Source of the DNA: Phlebotomus papatasi
Lineage: Eukaryota; Arthropoda; Insecta; Diptera; Psychodidae
DNA length: 64,000 nucleotides
Assembly: GCF_024763615.1 (NCBI RefSeq)
Contig: NC_077224.1
Span: 72,674,712 to 72,738,711 of the forward strand
Direction of reading: 5' to 3'
Numbering within the stretch: the first letter of the stretch is position 1; the number at the start of each line of letters is the position of its first letter. Position numbers and translations under genes: made by a program. Below the pieces are notes generated by a model. It worked only from the letters and a program-made list of their open reading frames with translations. It ran no database searches and was not told the origin of the DNA. Positions 43,838 through 55,769 of the stretch are shown here, in pieces.

Positions 43838-44574
43838 TCAAAACTTCGTAATTTCGAAAAATATTAACTTGGAATTTTGAAATATTGCAGAAGTTTTCAT
43901 ATTATAATTTTATGGTCTAAATTTCATCCGTATGTATCTAGTTTCGTTGAAATCGGTTTCGTTAAAGATAAGTCGTTAATCTTTTTGTATTGATGTATTG
44001 TAACTGAAACTTTTGAAACATGGTTAAATGCAAAGTCTTTTCTTCAAAACTTTTTTTTTAACTATTTTATCGAAAGTTCAGCTTTTATTTTTATGAAGTC
44101 AACCACAATACGATTTTAGCATAATGTCTCATCCTTGAGTGTCTGTTCTTCAAACCTAAGGTTTAGCCGTATGGCTCAGCTTCCCTAATTCCTCATTAGA
44201 TAAAAATTTTGAGGAAATCACGATTTTAAGGCTTTGCTTGTTATTAAAATTTAGAAACCTTTCTGAACTGGAATGATCTCTTTTAGTTCTCAGACCTAAG
44301 GCTTAGGCTTAGCCATATGGCTTAACTTCTCTAATTTCTTATCAAACAAGATTTCTTGGAAAATTATTACTTAAGATTGGACAACGTAGGCAAGAAGTGA
44401 TCCATTAAATTTTAAAAAAAGGCAATAAAATTGATTAAAAATTTGAATTTTGAGATCATCGGGAACTGGGTTAAACCTTAGGTCGGAAGCCGGCCTTACT
44501 AATTTTATTTTAAACTTCCCGCTAAACCTTAAATAAAGATCAAAAATCTGTTATAAAATTTGAGAAAGACTGAC
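43838..44574. other. Intronic stretch after the 44.8-kb exon
   Basis: On the minus strand this is the first part of the intron following the donor at 44574. It contains two loosely repeated GACCTAAGGCTTAG-like words (about 44155 and 44290) but no exon. Confidence 0.45.
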
Positions 44575-44846
44575 CTTTTGAGTGGGACATTTTTCGTAGT
44601 CGTTAGCTTGCCCATCTTTATCTTCTTGGAGGATGCATCTGAGTCAAAGGAGTCCTCTTTGATGAGACTATGATCCCCATTGAATCCGCTATTGTCCCGA
44701 TGATCAGTACTCTCGCTGGCGAGAAGCTTGGACGTCTCATCGATGATCTGTTGAGTTGTTCCGCCATTGCGATTGAGATTCAGGCTCAAATTTAGATTTC
44801 GCGGAGATGGGGATTTCTCCTCAACTGGCAACATGTAGGACAGCAT
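44575..44846 (-). CDS. First coding exon of a host gene (partial)
   Basis: On the minus strand an ATG at 44846 in insect-like context (GAAAAATGC) opens 90 codons plus 2 bases, ending CAAAAG before a GTCAGT donor. The peptide starts MLSYMLPVEEKSPSPRNLNL. It is Asn/Leu-rich, then Ser/Asp-rich, and basic towards its end (SSKKIKMGKLTTTKNVPLK). It looks disordered, with no folded domain and no signal peptide. Codon usage and G+C differ clearly from the AT-rich flanks. An in-frame ATG exists upstream at 44909, but the codons between are A-rich and less gene-like, so 44846 is preferred. The end phase fits the exon at 17533-17357; joined, they read LKRVSF, a PP1-docking-type motif. The intervening intron would be about 27 kb. 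I do not recognise the gene. The basic, phospho-site-rich composition suggests a nuclear or regulatory protein, which is inference only. Confidence 0.75.
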
Positions 44847-44980
44847 TTTTCTCTTTTTTATTTTCGCGCCTCGTTTATAAAATACTCTTGTTTTCCTCCT
44901 AATATGCACAGATTATTTCAGCAGCTCGCAATCTTATCTCTCTCTCCTCGGTGTCAAGCAAAAAGCAATCTTTCTATAAT
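44847..44980 (-). other. Probable 5' untranslated part of the exon
   Basis: On the minus strand a possible acceptor (TTTTTTAATTATAG, near 44980) precedes about 130 bases without AG-rich disorder that lead to the ATG at 44846. This could be the start of an exon with 5' untranslated sequence. Transcription may instead start nearby; no promoter motif decides. Confidence 0.35.
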
Positions 44981-46799
44981 TAAAAAATTTATGTCGATTT
45001 TTTTTGTTTCCTTTTTAGCACTTTTGACACTTTATATTTTTTGCAAAAATATCACCACTGTCTGATTATGCGAATTTTCTTTATAAGGGAGGAAGATTTT
45101 GAAATAAAAGAACCAAAAGAATCAGTCCGAAATATCACAAATACACGATCCTTTGAAAAACTCTTTCTCACTTAAACTATTTTTCTTCCTAATTTGGTAG
45201 TAATGCGCGTGTTTGGTTTATTTTTCTCTTGCCTTTTCTTCGTACAAAATATCACGGTTTTCTTTTTATTTTTTTGGGGGGACAAATAAACGGTTTTTTC
45301 AACAATGTTTATTCTGTTTTCTGTTCAACACTTCACGTGCAATTTTTTAGCTTAATGCAAAAACAAGTAGCTCTGTGTATTATCTCACGAAGTCACTAAT
45401 TACAGCTCTATTTTCAATTTTATATCGTGTGAATAAATTAATGATTCTTTCTGTTGATTGTCCCTCATGTTAGATCATCATCTGAAAGAGAGAAGAAGAA
45501 AAATATTAATTTTTTGTATGTGCAAAATGTTTGTGAAAGAGTATGGGAAAATACTTGTGTTTTTTTTTATGTTAGAGAAAGATTTCGGAATTATGAAACA
45601 GAATGATGTCTGAACTGAAGAGGATGAGTAAATAAACAGAAGAGTGTCTTTTTTCTTAGTGTTTATTTAAATAATGGTGTTTTAAAATTTATTTAGCGTG
45701 ACTGGAACATAAATTGAGACGACGAATTTGAGAAAAAGAATTAAGTTTTCATTGCGTGATCCATGAAATGCGTAAAAATTAAAATATGAGCATGTAATTT
45801 AACTTAACGTACAATTAGAGATTTTGCTTAAACTTACAAAACTTTTAGAATTTTTCGATTAAAAATTAAAATTTTAATTAAAAGTCGAATAAGTCGATAA
45901 TTTTCAAATTTTATTTATAAATTTATTTCGCTTTTCGGGTGCTCCTTTACACCCTTTACACCCTCTACCTTCAATTTGAATATAATACCGGAAAGTTAAT
46001 TATTCCCTAAGTTATTAGAGTTGCGAATCCTAAAAATCCTATTACTCAAGATGTAAAATCTCAGCTTGAAATCGCTCTCCTGTAAAGTTGACCATTCGTG
46101 ACTTATTCGTTTTATATTCTGAGCTGTCGATATAACATCAAATTCACGTTTTTCCGAATAATCGTTTAATTAACATTCACAATTTAATATAAATATAATC
46201 TAGTATTTATTAATTCAATAAACTTTTTAACAAAATAAATAAATTTAAATGAACAAAACATTTAATGAAATAATAAGACAAATAATATACAAAGTAGGTA
46301 TTAAAAATAACAAAATAAGTAAGAAAATAAAATAAAAGAATAACAAGGTTAAAGAAAAGTTAAATAGGTACCAAAAAGTAAAAAAAAAAACATTTAAAGC
46401 TTATTTTCAAATTTCCTGTAGATAGAAAACTTTATTTATTTTTTAATTTAATTTTTAAATGCATCAAAATTCTAAATTTGTAAAATTTTCTCTTCCAGTC
46501 GAATCAAAGATCATAAATTGTTTGCACGAATCAGCAAACGAAGATGAAGTTTAGAAAAATATTTGCAACAAAATATTTTAATTGCCTAAATTATCCGAAA
46601 ATTTACTAAATTCTTTGTTTATGGTCTTATTCATTAAAATCTTAAAATCGTAATAAAACCTAATTGAATTTCTCTAAATTTTAATATGCTTTATATTATA
46701 AAAATAGCAATTAAAGTCCGTCAAATTAATTTATTTTTATTTGGCAAAAACAAATTCATAGTTAAAAATTAAATATATAGAGAATAATGCCTTCGGTAG
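44981..46799. other. AT-rich non-coding stretch upstream of the host exon
   Basis: Includes very AT-rich low-complexity DNA at about 46140-46760. Any promoter of the minus-strand gene should lie in or beyond this region, but no specific element is evident. Confidence 0.45.
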
Positions 46800-47051
46800 A
46801 CCTCTAACTCGGTATAATATCATGAAATCAAAATTCTTGGTCCTTTCTTCTTCAAAAGATAAGCTTAATTATATTCCACTCTTTTGGTCTCAAAATTGGA
46901 CTGAACTAAACTTAATTTTGATGAGATGTTTAAAAGAATAAAAAGATTGAAAAAGAGTAGGATAGACGTGCAAAGCTTTTAAGAAAGAAAAGAATGTGAA
47001 TTTTGATTTTATGAAATTTTCCTGATCTAAAAGGTAAGCCGGAAATATAAA
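46800..47051. mobile_element. Long-TIR MITE, ACACCTTTTAGAT family, copy 2 (left end truncated)
   Basis: ATCATGAAATCAAAATTC at the left and TTTTATGAAATTTTCCTGAT followed by CTAAAAGG at the right are inverted. The left terminal block (ACACCTTTTAGATCAGG) is missing. The inner AAAGAGTAGGATAGAC is shared with the other copies. Confidence 0.65.
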
Positions 47052-47392
47052 AAATTAAATTTAGTCGACTAAAATTTAAATTTGATTTTAGAAGTGGCGC
47101 TGGCCATACTTTTCTAATTTAGTGAAATTCTATTGATTGAAATTTTACTTCAATTTTTTTTTAGACTGAAATTAGATATAGCTGTCTCTTTCTGTTAAAC
47201 GAAAATTAGAATTTCAATATCATTTTCAATTTCATATTCATTTTGTTTTTATCAGAAACAGACAAATCTAATCTCAATTTGAAAGAGTCAGAGGTAAAAT
47301 ATCAATGTACTTTATTTTAAATTGAAATATGAAATTTTGGTAAGTGAATAATTTCATATTTTCAATGAATGTTCTACATTGTATAAAACATT

Positions 47393-47650
47393 ATTCCGTC
47401 ACAACTTTTAGATCAGGAAAATTTCATGAAATCAAAATTCACATCCTTTTCTTTCTCACACGTTTTGCATATGCCTATCGCGGTCCTTTGCACTTTAAAT
47501 TCGATTGAACTAAATTGCATATTTTGTCATGTTTTAAATAAGAAGAAGAGTGAGTAAGAGTGAGATAGACACCATACCTTTGAGAAAGGAAGAGATGTGA
47601 ATTTCGAATTCATGAAATATTCCTGATATAAAGGATGTGTCAGAGACATA
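47393..47650. mobile_element. Long-TIR MITE, ACACCTTTTAGAT family, copy 3
   Basis: The left arm GTCACAACTTTTAGATCAGG and the continuing TTCATGAAATCAAAATTCAC are mirrored by GTGAATTTCGAATTCATGAA and TCCTGATATAAAGGATGTG. The inner arms include GAGTGAGATAGACA. Non-coding. Confidence 0.75.
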
Positions 47651-47789
47651 AAAATGTATGAATGTTGCTGATAAAATATAAATCTCTTTAAAAGAAATTA
47701 TAGAAAAGTTTCACTTCTTTTAAAATTTTATTACCGATCAGATTTGACTTTTTTGCAGACTACATTTATTTTTATACCAATAATCTGTA

Positions 47790-48078
47790 CGCAAGCGCCT
47801 GGCAAGTAGGCCTTTTCATATGGAGCTATTTGAAGCCAATTCATAAATTGATCTCGGACTCAGCTCACAGTGCTCCGAGGAAAAAATTTATTTAAACAAA
47901 AATTTAGTATATTTATCCCTCCATACGGAAAGGTATCTTATAATATGGAAGAACTACTCACCTTTTAGATATTTAGCGCAACGGTGGCGAGTGCAAAAAA
48001 ATTCCCATATAAATTTAAATCGAACTATGAGAAAGTGGCTTCAAATTTCAGGCAACTTGCCAGGGGGTTTTCTGTACG
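47790..48078. mobile_element. CTGTACG-ended MITE
   Basis: The left CTGTACGCAAGCGCCTGGCA and TTTGAAGCCA are mirrored on the right by TGGCTTCAAA, TGCCAGGGGG and TCTGTACG. The arms are about 45 bp and imperfect. Non-coding, with no clear target duplication. Confidence 0.65.
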
Positions 48079-48257
48079 TATATGTAAGACGACCTAGAAT
48101 CGCATTGCTTTCTTCACTTTCTTTTCTTTTACGTAGTAACAGTAAGGCAAAATTATCTTTATAAAATACATTATCCAGTAACTAGTTAAAAAACTTATCT
48201 GGTTATGCTCGTGAAATTGGACTCTGGGTGCAGTGGATACCTTTGTTGTTAATTATT

Positions 48258-48560
48258 TAGGTACCGCCCCTTTTAAATCTTAAATATAAATCTAGTATGG
48301 CGCTTTCGAGTGGGCTGTGCTTTAAACGAAACGTATTAACAGAAATTCTTCCCTTCTGATAATATTATGGCAAATCACATAGAGGATAAGACCTGTGGCC
48401 GGGGCTAGTATGACAAAGAGGACATGTCTTTCCACATGGCATGGCTTTCAAAGACCATTGCTCTGTTTCTTATTTCGAATAAACAGTTTTCTTTCCTTTT
48501 ACCTCTTAAATCTAGTACAATATTATTTTAATTAGTGGTCTTAAAAGGGGAGTGGCCTAA
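48258..48560. mobile_element. TTTAGG-NNN-CCCCTTTTAA-ended MITE
   Basis: The left TTAGGTACCGCCCCTTTTAA and right TTAAAAGGGGAGTGGCCTAA are inverted with a few mismatches. CTTAAAT(ATA)AATCTAGTA words occur near both ends. Non-coding. Confidence 0.6.
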
Positions 48561-50290
48561 AATTACAGTGCTACAGAATGCTATAATTTTATTATTTAAA
48601 TTATTTCTTGATGAAATTTATTCAGGAAGTCAAATACTTTTTTCTGCAAGGCATGGTATACCTAGAAATAGCTTATCAAATTCAGGATTTTTCTTGGAAC
48701 TCCTAGCTCGAGCCTGAATAGTTTACTGAGGTGGTTATGAATAAGAATAGTCGTTCAGGTCTAATCTTGGTACTTTAACCCCGTGACCTGATTAGGGAAA
48801 AGCGGTTTAAAGTAAATGAATAAAAAATGTTATAAAATTGTAAAAAAAACTAGAAGGAATTTATGGACTTTACTTTGTTGTATAATTAGATTTTGGAGTA
48901 ATTGCCCTCAGTGCTGTGAATTTTCTTTTGACCAAAAGATCCTAAAGCACTTCGCCATCACCACAAAATGCAAAAGCGTGTAGACCATTTGTGAAAATCT
49001 ATTTATGTGATTTCAGATAAATAATCATTTGTTGTGTTTATCTTCTTCAGTCGGCTGTTTGCGCAAAAAAATTCACCATGAAAGTTAGTATCTGAAGTGG
49101 CGGGAAATCCAATCGATTTTCCAAGAAATGGCGTGCTTTTGATGTTGAGGGTGGCATAAAAGACGCGCTTAACATGCGTTTTGGCGGTGTAGGTAGAAAA
49201 TAGGGTGCAAGGCCACAATTTATTACGTTTTCGTGCCAGCGCCCTTCTTTCGGCGCTTTCCACTCGGAGATTGCGTTTTCTATCCCAAAAAAAAACCAGC
49301 GGAAAAGGAATGTTAATTAAATGTCAAAATATCTCCCCAAAAAAACTCTGTTGATATGTGTCATTGTTAACCAAATTGATCCTTTTTATTGGGGAATGGA
49401 ACAATCAATAAAATTTATTGCTTGTTCTGATGTTCAATTTGCATGTAAAAGTCATCCTTACCGATGTTGAAATTACTTCTCAATTGAGTCAGTCAATTGA
49501 GAGATCGGAATGATAGATTAATTGATGATCTGCAATGGCAATTTTGTCATAGAGAGCATGTTTTTTTTTCTTTCCTCCAACTTTCAATTGAATAATGACA
49601 ATAAACGGAAAAATTTGTCCCAACAATCCGTGTGGGTGTCATAAATGGGTCATGGGGTTAATTATGGCAATATTTTCATCCACTTATTATGGATTTTTCA
49701 TGTTGAAAGTTCAGACGAAATAAAAAAGAAAAGACGAGTCACAAATCGATGAATTTCGTTCGTGTTTAGCATTTTTTGGCCTCGAGAACTGCCCAATTTT
49801 TCCGATGGTGAGGCTCTATGGGGCGGAAATATTACCATTTTGGGCCACCCACAGAAATGTGGGTCATAGAACAGTCCAAACTTCCTTCAACCACCGTCAC
49901 ACCTTCGGGTAATCAGGTGATTAATGAGACCGTGGCTTTTTTTTGTTCAAGGCGGGTACGTGAACTTTTCCTCTCTGTTTTACGATTTCCACCGGCCGGC
50001 TTGGCATACAAATTGCATTTAAATGTTCTTAATCAAGTTGTCAGACCACGAAATATAGTTGACGGATTTAATGCAAAAAATCAGGGTGAAATTTGCATAT
50101 ATGGCACTGTGTGGTTTAGAAAATGGAATTTAGCTGTGGGTGGGAGGATGCGAGAAATCACATGGTTCCGCAAATGTTGAAGATGTGCAAAATTACTGCA
50201 CTCAGACAAACAGGTGTTAAGTTTTACTGCTGGTTTAGGGTTCAGTTGTAGCACTGAAAATTTTAAAATCGAGAATAAACTGTAATTTGA
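48561..50290. other. Non-coding stretch with a CpG-containing segment
   Basis: At 49000-49270 a slightly CpG-richer segment holds an 86-codon minus-strand frame (SAERRALARKRNKLW...) without splice support. At 49800-50180 a plus-strand frame of 120 codons also lacks gene features. Either could be part of an upstream non-coding exon, but I cannot support that. Confidence 0.35.
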
Positions 50291-50293
50291 TTA

Positions 50294-50430
50294 ATACCCT
50301 AGACACACTTACGATTTAAGCCGAGAGACAACTTAGTGGAAAATGATCTAAATTAATTTTAACCATTATTTCAAATATTATTATGCTAAGCCATCTCTCG
50401 GCTAATACTCAAGTCTGTCAAGGTCCTAAT
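50294..50430. mobile_element. Small MITE with AGCCGAGAGA inner arms
   Basis: The left ACCCTAGACACACTTACGAT plus TTAAGCCGAGAGAC is mirrored by ATCTCTCGGCTAATACTCAA plus GTCTGTCAAGGTCCTA. Length is about 137 bp. The word GTGTCTCGGCTAA also occurs twice near 5035 and 5090, suggesting relatives there. Confidence 0.6.
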
Positions 50431-51790
50431 AAAACACACTACTGAAGACCCTATGTGTACAGGGGAAATTGCTCATGCTTTGTACGATCCCAAGCTTAGT
50501 TATGACTAAATATGAACTGTCAATTAAAAAACGAATTAAGTTCTTTATATAATTTTGCAGCATTAAAAAAAATGTATGCTGCAGAATTGTTCACTAAATT
50601 GTTCTATACAGTCAAGTGTGCTAATCCGGGCGCTTCTCTATCTGGATCGTTTATGACTAATTCACTTAAATTAATATTTTTATTTTTATTTCCGTAATAT
50701 AGTCACTACAGTAACATAATATAACTATTCAATTTTGAGAAAAAGCAAAAATAATATTTTTATCCATTAAATAAGTGAGTGTAATCGACTCATTTCAATC
50801 TTGTGACAGCTGGGTTCTGCACTAAAAATTCTCTAGCAGTGATATTTTCGCTAATGACAGCTGGTTGATTGAAAACATTTATTGTTTTTTCCTTGTGAAA
50901 AAGTATTTTAAATCCAAAGGTTTAATTAAAAGTGAATTAGCGGAAAGGCGACCCAGTTAGAGCATGCTGACTTATTTCAATATTATTATTTTATAAATTT
51001 TCTTTGTTATTTTTGATATTTTTTTATATTATGTTTCTGAATGAAACAGTGAATAATTCTATGGATTTAGAAGAATTAAAAAGGAATTTCATCAGTCCAA
51101 AAACAAGCGTTTAAGTAGCACTCTTCGGAAAACGATCCGGTTACCCCTTACTATATTCTTTGGAATTTTTTTTGACTTATTTGTCACTGTTCTGGGTAAG
51201 TAGAGTGGCACTCTGTTAAGAATAATGTCAACGACTTTCCTTCATCATTTAAAACAAAAGACAAAGTAATTTGGAGCAACGTTTTCGGCCTCATTGTCAT
51301 ATACAAGCATCATATATTCTTAACACATACAAAAAAGAATAAATAAATAAATAATCATAGAGAAAGAGATGGCAAAGTGGCCCAACATTGCAGTATGCTC
51401 GAACTTACGAGAAAGAGCTATCCGTGTATTATCTTTTCTGCTTTACTGACGATTAAATTGATTGCCAAATTAAAAAAAAAAAACCTTTCCGAAATGAGAA
51501 ATTACTTATTGAGATCCGAGAAAGGAAATCATTTACGGGTATTATACAGACTCATGTCCGATTAAGTCTGATTTAGTTACGTTAGAAATTTCAAGATATT
51601 TCAAAAAACAATCCAAATTTAAGCAAATTGGGTGAAACATAGGTCATCCAAAGTGGTTGAACTTTGATGTTCGAAAATTCTATATGCAAAAGATTTTCGA
51701 ACATAGCTGTCCAAGGACGAAATATTCACCTTGACTACCTCTCAATATATTCGAAAATGAAAGAAATCGTAGGAACCGTTTTCGAAATTA
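50431..51790. other. Non-coding stretch
   Basis: Two GACAGCTGG half-palindromes (about 50806 and 50856) and an ATGCTTTGTACGATCCC word shared with 29.0 kb are the only notable items. Confidence 0.45.
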
Positions 51791-52070
51791 ACCAAAAAAC
51801 TTAGTTTTGGAGGGGAAGGATGGGGGTGGGGTGGAGGGTAATGAAAGAAGACTGTACTAGATAATTTTGAGTTATGGGGCGGGGGGGGGGGGGTCGTCGA
51901 AGACCGGAAGTCGATATATTTTACCGTTTGGCCTCTAGCCGTGTCACAAGTCGAATAAAAAGTGAATTATATAACTGCTTTCTCTTTGAGTTCGAGCAGT
52001 AAAATTGCAGAAAATAAAATTAAAAACCAAAAAATCAAAATTGGTCAGTCATAAATTGAAAACGGTTGAA
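51790..52070. repeat. Dispersed ACCGGAAGTCGATAT repeat, inverted relative to 61.1 kb
   Basis: The reverse complement of about 51890-52010 runs TTTTACTGCTCGAACT, GCAGTTATATAAT, AACGGTAAAA, TATCGACTTCCGGT, which matches 61082-61180 in order. A run of 14 G lies at about 51877-51892. Confidence 0.65.
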
Positions 52071-52344
52071 ATGCACAGGGATGTTAATTTTAATTACGTG
52101 AAATTTTCCCGATCTAAAATGTGTGCCGGGCTATAATTTTATTTTTTTCCGTCAATTTGTTTTCTGACCGAATTTAGAAATGTATTGAATGATTTCTATA
52201 TTTTACTAACTATGATTTTTTTACTAACCAATTTTAATTGTTCACTGGCCAATTTAATTTAATATTGACCAAATGTAATATTTTTGTTGACCAAATTCAA
52301 TTTTTATTTATTTTAACTTTTGTTAACAGACTGAATTTATTTTT

Positions 52345-52599
52345 TATGTCTTTGGCATACCTTTTATATCGGTGAAAATTCGTGAAATCAAAATTCGTGT
52401 CCCTCTTTCCTTCTGAAAAGACTTGCATAATTTCATCCCTCTATTTCGGTTTAAAAATTGCACTGAACTTTGATGTTCAAAAGAAGAAGAAGAGTACGAA
52501 AGAGTAGGATAGACATATGCAAAGCTTTAAAGAAAGAAAAGGAGACGAATCTTAATTTCACGATATTTTCCTGATCTAAAAAGTTGTGTCAGAGTCATT
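52345..52599. mobile_element. Long-TIR MITE, ACACCTTTTAGAT family, copy 4
   Basis: The left GGCATACCTTTTATATCGG and GTGAAATCAAAATTCGTGTC are mirrored by GACGAATCTTAATTTCACGA and TCCTGATCTAAAAAGTTGTG. The inner CGAAAGAGTAGGATAGACAT is conserved. A single arm of another copy lies at 52083-52135. Confidence 0.75.
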
Positions 52600-52812
52600 A
52601 CTAACCAAATTCAATTTTTGCACTCACTAAATTTAATGTGTTGGCCAAATTTTATTTCTACTAATCACTTCTTTTCCTTCTTATTTTAAAAACTAATTTA
52701 GTCAGTGAAAAATATAGGTAACATTAGAACTACTCTATTTTCTTTTCACTGCATTTAAAATTCTAAATTAAGTACTGATCAAATTTGGTTTTCCTCTGAC
52801 CACAATTAGGTG

Positions 52813-53079
52813 TTCCTGGCTCCGGTACACCTTTTAGATTAGGAAAATTTTGTAAAGTCGAAAATCGAATCCTTTTTCTTCTCATACGTTTTGTATATGG
52901 CTATCTCATTCTTTCGCACTCTTCTTCTTCTTTTAAACATCACAATAAATTCAATTCAGCTCAATCAAATTTGGAGTGCGAAAGAATGAGTTAGGCATAT
53001 GCAAAGCGTGTGAGAAAGAAAGGGATACGAATTTTGATTTCATAAAATTTTCCTGATCTAAAAGGTGTGCCGGAGCCAT
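52813..53079. mobile_element. Long-TIR MITE, ACACCTTTTAGAT family, copy 5 (best preserved)
   Basis: Both ends read TGGCTCCGG(T/C)ACACCTTTTAGAT as inverted repeats. The arms continue through AGGAAAATTTT, TATGGCTA / TTAGGCAT and ATTCTTTCGCACTC / GAGTGCGAAAGAAT for about 115 bp. The total is about 267 bp. Non-coding. Confidence 0.85.
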
Positions 53080-53112
53080 TAACTGTTGATTTGAACAGTG
53101 TAATAAAATACA

Positions 53113-53376
53113 ATTGGACTCAATGGGTCAAGTGGTAGAGCACTCGCTCTATGATGCAAATGTCCCGGGTTCGAGTCTCTTTTAGGTCAAGAGGAATTTT
53201 TCTGGCGTTAAAGGTGTTCGGATTGCATCCAGTGAGCTTCACTGCACTTTATTCTACGGGCATGGGACTGACAATCTCATCCCCTATAAGAAAAAATAAT
53301 AATGCATGTCTAGAAATCCCCTTGCGGGAAGGCCTTGTTCCTTCATGCAATGCTGTGCCAGCATTATTATTATTAT
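53113..53376 (+). mobile_element. tRNA-derived SINE with 12-bp target duplication
   Basis: A tRNA-like head carries a box A (TGGGTCAAGTGGTAGAGC) and box B (GGGTTCGAGTCTC). An unrelated body of about 170 bp follows, then an (ATT)n tail. The whole is bounded by an exact 12-bp repeat TAATAAAATACA at 53101-53112 and 53377-53388. Promoter boxes, tail and long duplication together are diagnostic of a SINE mobilised by a LINE. Little decay is visible in the boxes, so it is fairly young. The frames across it are incidental. Confidence 0.9.
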
Positions 53377-53388
53377 TAATAAAATACA

Positions 53389-55379
53389 TATAATGCTTTA
53401 TGGTAAGTCCTTATGCTCTCTGAGAAGAGTTCGATTAGTAAATAAATTGTACTTTTCAAGCATTATCAATTTTTCTGAGTGCAAAATTTGCAATGATTGC
53501 AAGAAGACCATCTGAGATGAAGTGTAAAAGGCAATTCTTGGGCGCTAAAATCGTGAATTGCACTCGAGTCACGACTTTCCGTGAGTTTCATGTGTCACCA
53601 AGTCAGCAGAGGTTGAAAATAGCATTATTCAGTGATTGGAGAATAATTCGCAAATGATCTATTTATAATGGTAAAATGTTTAAATGGAATTTTGCAATTA
53701 ATTTGCGTCAAGAGGGTTTGTTTGAAATTTTCTTCAATGTTTAGTATCATAGCCAGAATATTTGTTTAGAACAAAAAAAATTTCGTCATAATTTTTGATC
53801 AGAAAATTGTGTCCCGGAAATGTGTGTCTATTAATGAAATCTTTCAGCACGTGAAATTAATATAAATTGGCTGAAAATTAATTTGCCATGTGAGTTTGAA
53901 GTTCAATTTGCCATTAACAAATTTTTCCAGATCGTGATTGAATTGTAAAGTAATTATTAATAAAATTTTGCTTGCTAAAATTACCTATGTTCACACCTTG
54001 ATATTGGCACCATTACGTGATCAATTTAATTTAAAAAAAGAAGCATTTTCTTTTCTTTGACCATTGTGTGCAAAAGAGGTATGATGTCTGGTAAATTAAA
54101 ATGTTGAATGAATTGTTGGAAAAATAAATTGAAAGATGGGGGGGGGGAGATTCTCTTACTTTTGCTTCTATTTTCTCTCTCAAGATTAAAAGACTGCAAT
54201 ATGTTTATTTCTTGTTGTAAATCAAACTGTTTTCAGCACGCTCTAATGGAGATTCCATCGTTATTTTTCTTCCATTTGTTTCACTATGCTTTCCCATTCA
54301 AATGTGGAATTAATTCCTATTTATTGGTTTTGTATTGCAAATAGAGATCTGTTGGTGACAAAGTTTCAAATTCAATTAGAAGGAATTCAAAGGAAAATAT
54401 CAATTTCTTTGGAAAGTTCTTCATAATGTTACTATATTAAATTCAAATTATTTCCACAACAGAAAATCCAAACTCACGCCCTTTTTGGTAAAATCTCATC
54501 AAATGCTCTCTTTGTGCAATAACTTGAGAGGGCTTCCTCTTCAGTAATTACAGCACTTCTTGTATCGAGGCACGTGAAAATCTAAATGACACACGTGAGC
54601 TAGAAAATCTCTTCCAAAGTGTCTAATGGACTTTTAATGCAGAAGCTTTTTAGGCAAATTTTTATAGTTAACTTTCCGTACTTCTTACCCACATTTTAAG
54701 TGAATTTCCCAACTTTATTGCCTTTAAATTAAATGTTTCGATTATATCAAAACCCGGATTTTGTGAATCACGAGAAGATGGTTTTTTTTTCGGTCATTCC
54801 GATGATTTAGAAAATTACAGAAAGTTCAAGCGAGTCCAAACAATTGTTGAAAATTACATATGATTTCGTCGGAGAATAATTACATATTCCTAACCAAATG
54901 ATTATTTAAAAAAAAAGTCTAGTAATAAAAGCCCCCCTAGAACTTGCCTCAGAGCCTCATCTTGAGAACTTAATTGAAGAAGGAAGGAAGTTATTTTGCA
55001 CGAAGATGCAAGTGCGTATTTCTGCATAATTCTTAAGATATAAATCTCAACAGGAGAAGACTGACTATATGAAAGACTTCTGTTAGGAATGTTTCAATTA
55101 AAAGATGCCGTGGTTTCAGAGAGAGAAAGATGCCACGTGAAGATCGTTTTTATCGTAAATTAAAGTTGCGAGCCTTTCTTTTTGATTATGCCATAAAAGT
55201 GCGTAAGAGTAACCGTTTAAGATTCATGTGAGCGGGAAAAATTGTTCTTTGAAAGATAAAGAGGAGAGAAAATGAGGAAAATCGATTAATTTAACGCATT
55301 AACCTTAGCACTTTTTGATCTGGGCAGAGTTGAACTGAGCGTAGATTAATGATAAAATTTTGAAAACACTAAAAATTAT
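53389..55379. other. Non-coding stretch
   Basis: AT-rich. A G-run lies near 54139-54147. No gene, RNA or clear repeat could be supported. Confidence 0.45.
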
Positions 55380-55769
55380 TAGGGGAGAGTCTGCATGTTT
55401 AAGACACGGGTGGTTTTGGGAATAATGCCTTAAAGCTAAAACGGAAAAAAATGGCTCAATCATACTGGCTCTCCCATATTTCCATAAATTACTACACCTA
55501 GAAGTTTCTATTAGTTAAAAATACCTTTAATTGCAATTGTAACATATTCATGCAAAGTTTTGTTTTAAAAATTTCAGTGAGATCTGTCAAAATGACAACT
55601 GCCATGTCATCAACCTGGTGAGTTTTTAATTTATTCAAAGCTCATTAGAAATTTCTTTAGGGTTAGTTTTTGAAAATTTTCGGTAATTAAGAAAATAAGT
55701 TGTTGGAACTATTTAATTGAAGTTTTTAACATTGTCTCCTTTTTAAATGAAAATCTAATATATTTAAAT

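Noticed and set aside
49003..49263. 86-codon minus-strand frame as an upstream exon of the host gene
   Set aside because: No acceptor or donor of the right phase was found; kept only as a remark.
50400..50860. Extension of the TGACAGCTG array at 50.8 kb
   Set aside because: Only half-palindromes without the flanking unit sequence; probably chance.
53113..53190. Functional tRNA gene
   Set aside because: Boxes A and B are good, but the stems do not close and the body, ATT tail and 12-bp duplication show a SINE.
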